From positions 88,430 to 95,241 of the forward strand of contig PBAA01000009.1 in assembly GCA_002715785.1 (NCBI GenBank): a stretch of 6,812 nucleotides of DNA, written 5' to 3'. The notes under the pieces were generated by a model. It ran no database searches. It was not told the DNA's origin and worked only from the letters and a program-made list of their open reading frames with translations. Shown piece after piece: positions 6,036 to 6,812 of this stretch (position 1 is its first letter; each line of letters starts with the position of its first letter). The translations under genes and the position numbers were made by a program. This DNA comes from Gammaproteobacteria bacterium (GTDB lineage Bacteria; Pseudomonadota; Gammaproteobacteria; Pseudomonadales; Azotimanducaceae).

Positions 6036-6812
6036 CTATCCGAGTTCGACGGTGACCGCTTGCGCGACGGCGAAGGCTTTCGAGCGAGCCTCCTTAAGAT
6101 CCGCACCCAGCGCCAGCCCAACGCCCATCCGGCGCTCCCCACGCACTTCGGGCTTACCGAAAAGCCTAAGCTGGGTATCTGGCTCCTTTAGCGCACCTTC
6201 CAAGTTTCCATAGATAACACTGGAGGAATTTCCCTCCGCGATAATGACGGCGGATGCTGCCGGCCCTCTCTGCCTGATCACCGGTACCGGCATACCGAGA
6301 ATCGCTCGGACGTGTAACGCAAACTCAGACAAGTCCTGACTGATCAACGTCACCATGCCCGTGTCGTGCGGCCGCGGGCTAACTTCGCTGAACCAAACGT
6401 CGTCGCCTTCGATAAAAAACTCCACACCAAAAATTCCATGACCTCCCAGTTCGTTGGTGACCAACGCTGCAATCCGTTCGCATTCCTCACGTGCGGAAAC
6501 ACTCATCGGTTGCGGTTGCCACGATTCTTGGTAATCGCCACCTTCCTGCCGGTGTCCAATCGGCTCGCAAAAAGCGACTCCGTCAATGTGTTGCACGGTT
6601 AACAGGGTGATTTCGTAATCGAAATCTACGAGCCCCTCGACGATCACCTTGTCTGCACCGCCGCGCGCACCTTCTTGCGCGTACGTCCAACTCGCCATTG
6701 CTTCCGCCGAGTTAGCAACCGTCGACTGTCCTTTGCCAGAAGAGCTCATGACGGGCTTAACAACACACGGCGTTCCAACTTTATTCACCGCTGCCAAGTA
6801 CTCTTCTTCGGT
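6036..6812 (-). CDS. purT: Formate-dependent phosphoribosylglycinamide formyltransferase 2 (partial, N-terminus outside window)
   Basis: PurT converts GAR to formyl-GAR using formate and ATP, the folate-independent version of the third step of purine synthesis. The window holds the last 258 codons; E. coli PurT is 392 residues, so about a third is missing beyond base 6812. The frame is open through the window edge (TEEEYLAAVNKVG). ATP-grasp features are clear, in visible-residue numbering: CVVKPVMSSSGKGQ (16-29), DFDYEITLLTV (63-73), GHRQEGGDYQESWQPQ (86-101), GVEFF (129-133) and SEVSPRPHDTGMVTLISQDL (142-161), including the Mg-ligand glutamates expected in GVEFF and SEVS. The tail RLFGKPEVRGERRMGV and the TAG stop at 6036-6038 are typical. 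Apparent internal starts such as TTG 6797 are not the true start. The sequence matches E. coli PurT closely across all of this region. Confidence 0.97.
   Translation of the reverse strand, partial: TEEEYLAAVNKVGTPCVVKPVMSSSGKGQSTVANSAEAMASWTYAQEGARGGADKVIVEGLVDFDYEITLLTVQHIDGVAFCEPIGHRQEGGDYQESWQPQPMSVSAREECERIAALVTNELGGHGIFGVEFFIEGDDVWFSEVSPRPHDTGMVTLISQDLSEFALHVRAILGMPVPVIRQRGPAASAVIIAEGNSSSVIYGNLEGALKEPDTQLRLFGKPEVRGERRMGVGLALGADLKEARSKAFAVAQAVTVELG

Noticed and set aside
5885..6142. Overlapping ORFs on both strands at the purT 3' end (also 5913-6191)
   Set aside because: Mostly within the purT coding end in other frames, Arg/Pro-rich and unlike any family I know.

Overview
This is an ordinary stretch of bacterial core genome, most likely from a gammaproteobacterium. 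The gene order rimM/rpsP, ffh, ypjD, corB and then leuA/purT, the E. coli-like YpjD and CorB sequences, and the presence of the formate-dependent PurT all point that way. The LeuA is the longer yeast/Pseudomonas-type enzyme rather than the E. coli type, which suggests a Pseudomonas-like or marine gammaproteobacterial relative rather than an enteric. This assignment rests on remembered family sequences and synteny, not on a search.

Layout. Bases 1-323 (minus strand) hold the first 13 or fewer codons of rimM and the complete rpsP, the start of the classical rpsP-rimM-trmD-rplS ribosome operon. A promoter with an extended -10 and a GC-rich discriminator lies just upstream of rpsP. Bases 415-1782 (minus) hold ffh, the signal recognition particle GTPase, with its own consensus -10 box. 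Bases 1887-4003 (plus) hold the divergently transcribed pair ypjD-corB, an eight-helix CcsA-like membrane protein followed two bases later by a DUF21/CBS-domain CorB-type ion transport protein starting at GTG. Bases 4013-5716 (minus) hold leuA, convergent with corB with only nine bases between the stop codons. Bases 5717-6035 are a 319-base non-coding or weakly coding interval with several inverted repeats. Bases 6036-6812 (minus) hold the C-terminal two thirds of purT, cut by the window edge.

The genes fall into three jobs: ribosome and protein-targeting functions (rimM, rpsP, ffh), a membrane/cation module (ypjD, corB), and biosynthesis (leuA, first committed step of leucine synthesis; purT, third step of purine synthesis). 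I see no mobile element, CRISPR array, tRNA, rRNA or defence-type system. The points worth a second look are modest: a nine-codon ORF overlapping the leuA start in an ATGA junction, an unusually structured purT-leuA interval with an open frame continuing past the purT stop, the terminator-poor convergent corB/leuA junction, and the still poorly understood ypjD-corB pairing. I do not think the window holds a previously undescribed system.
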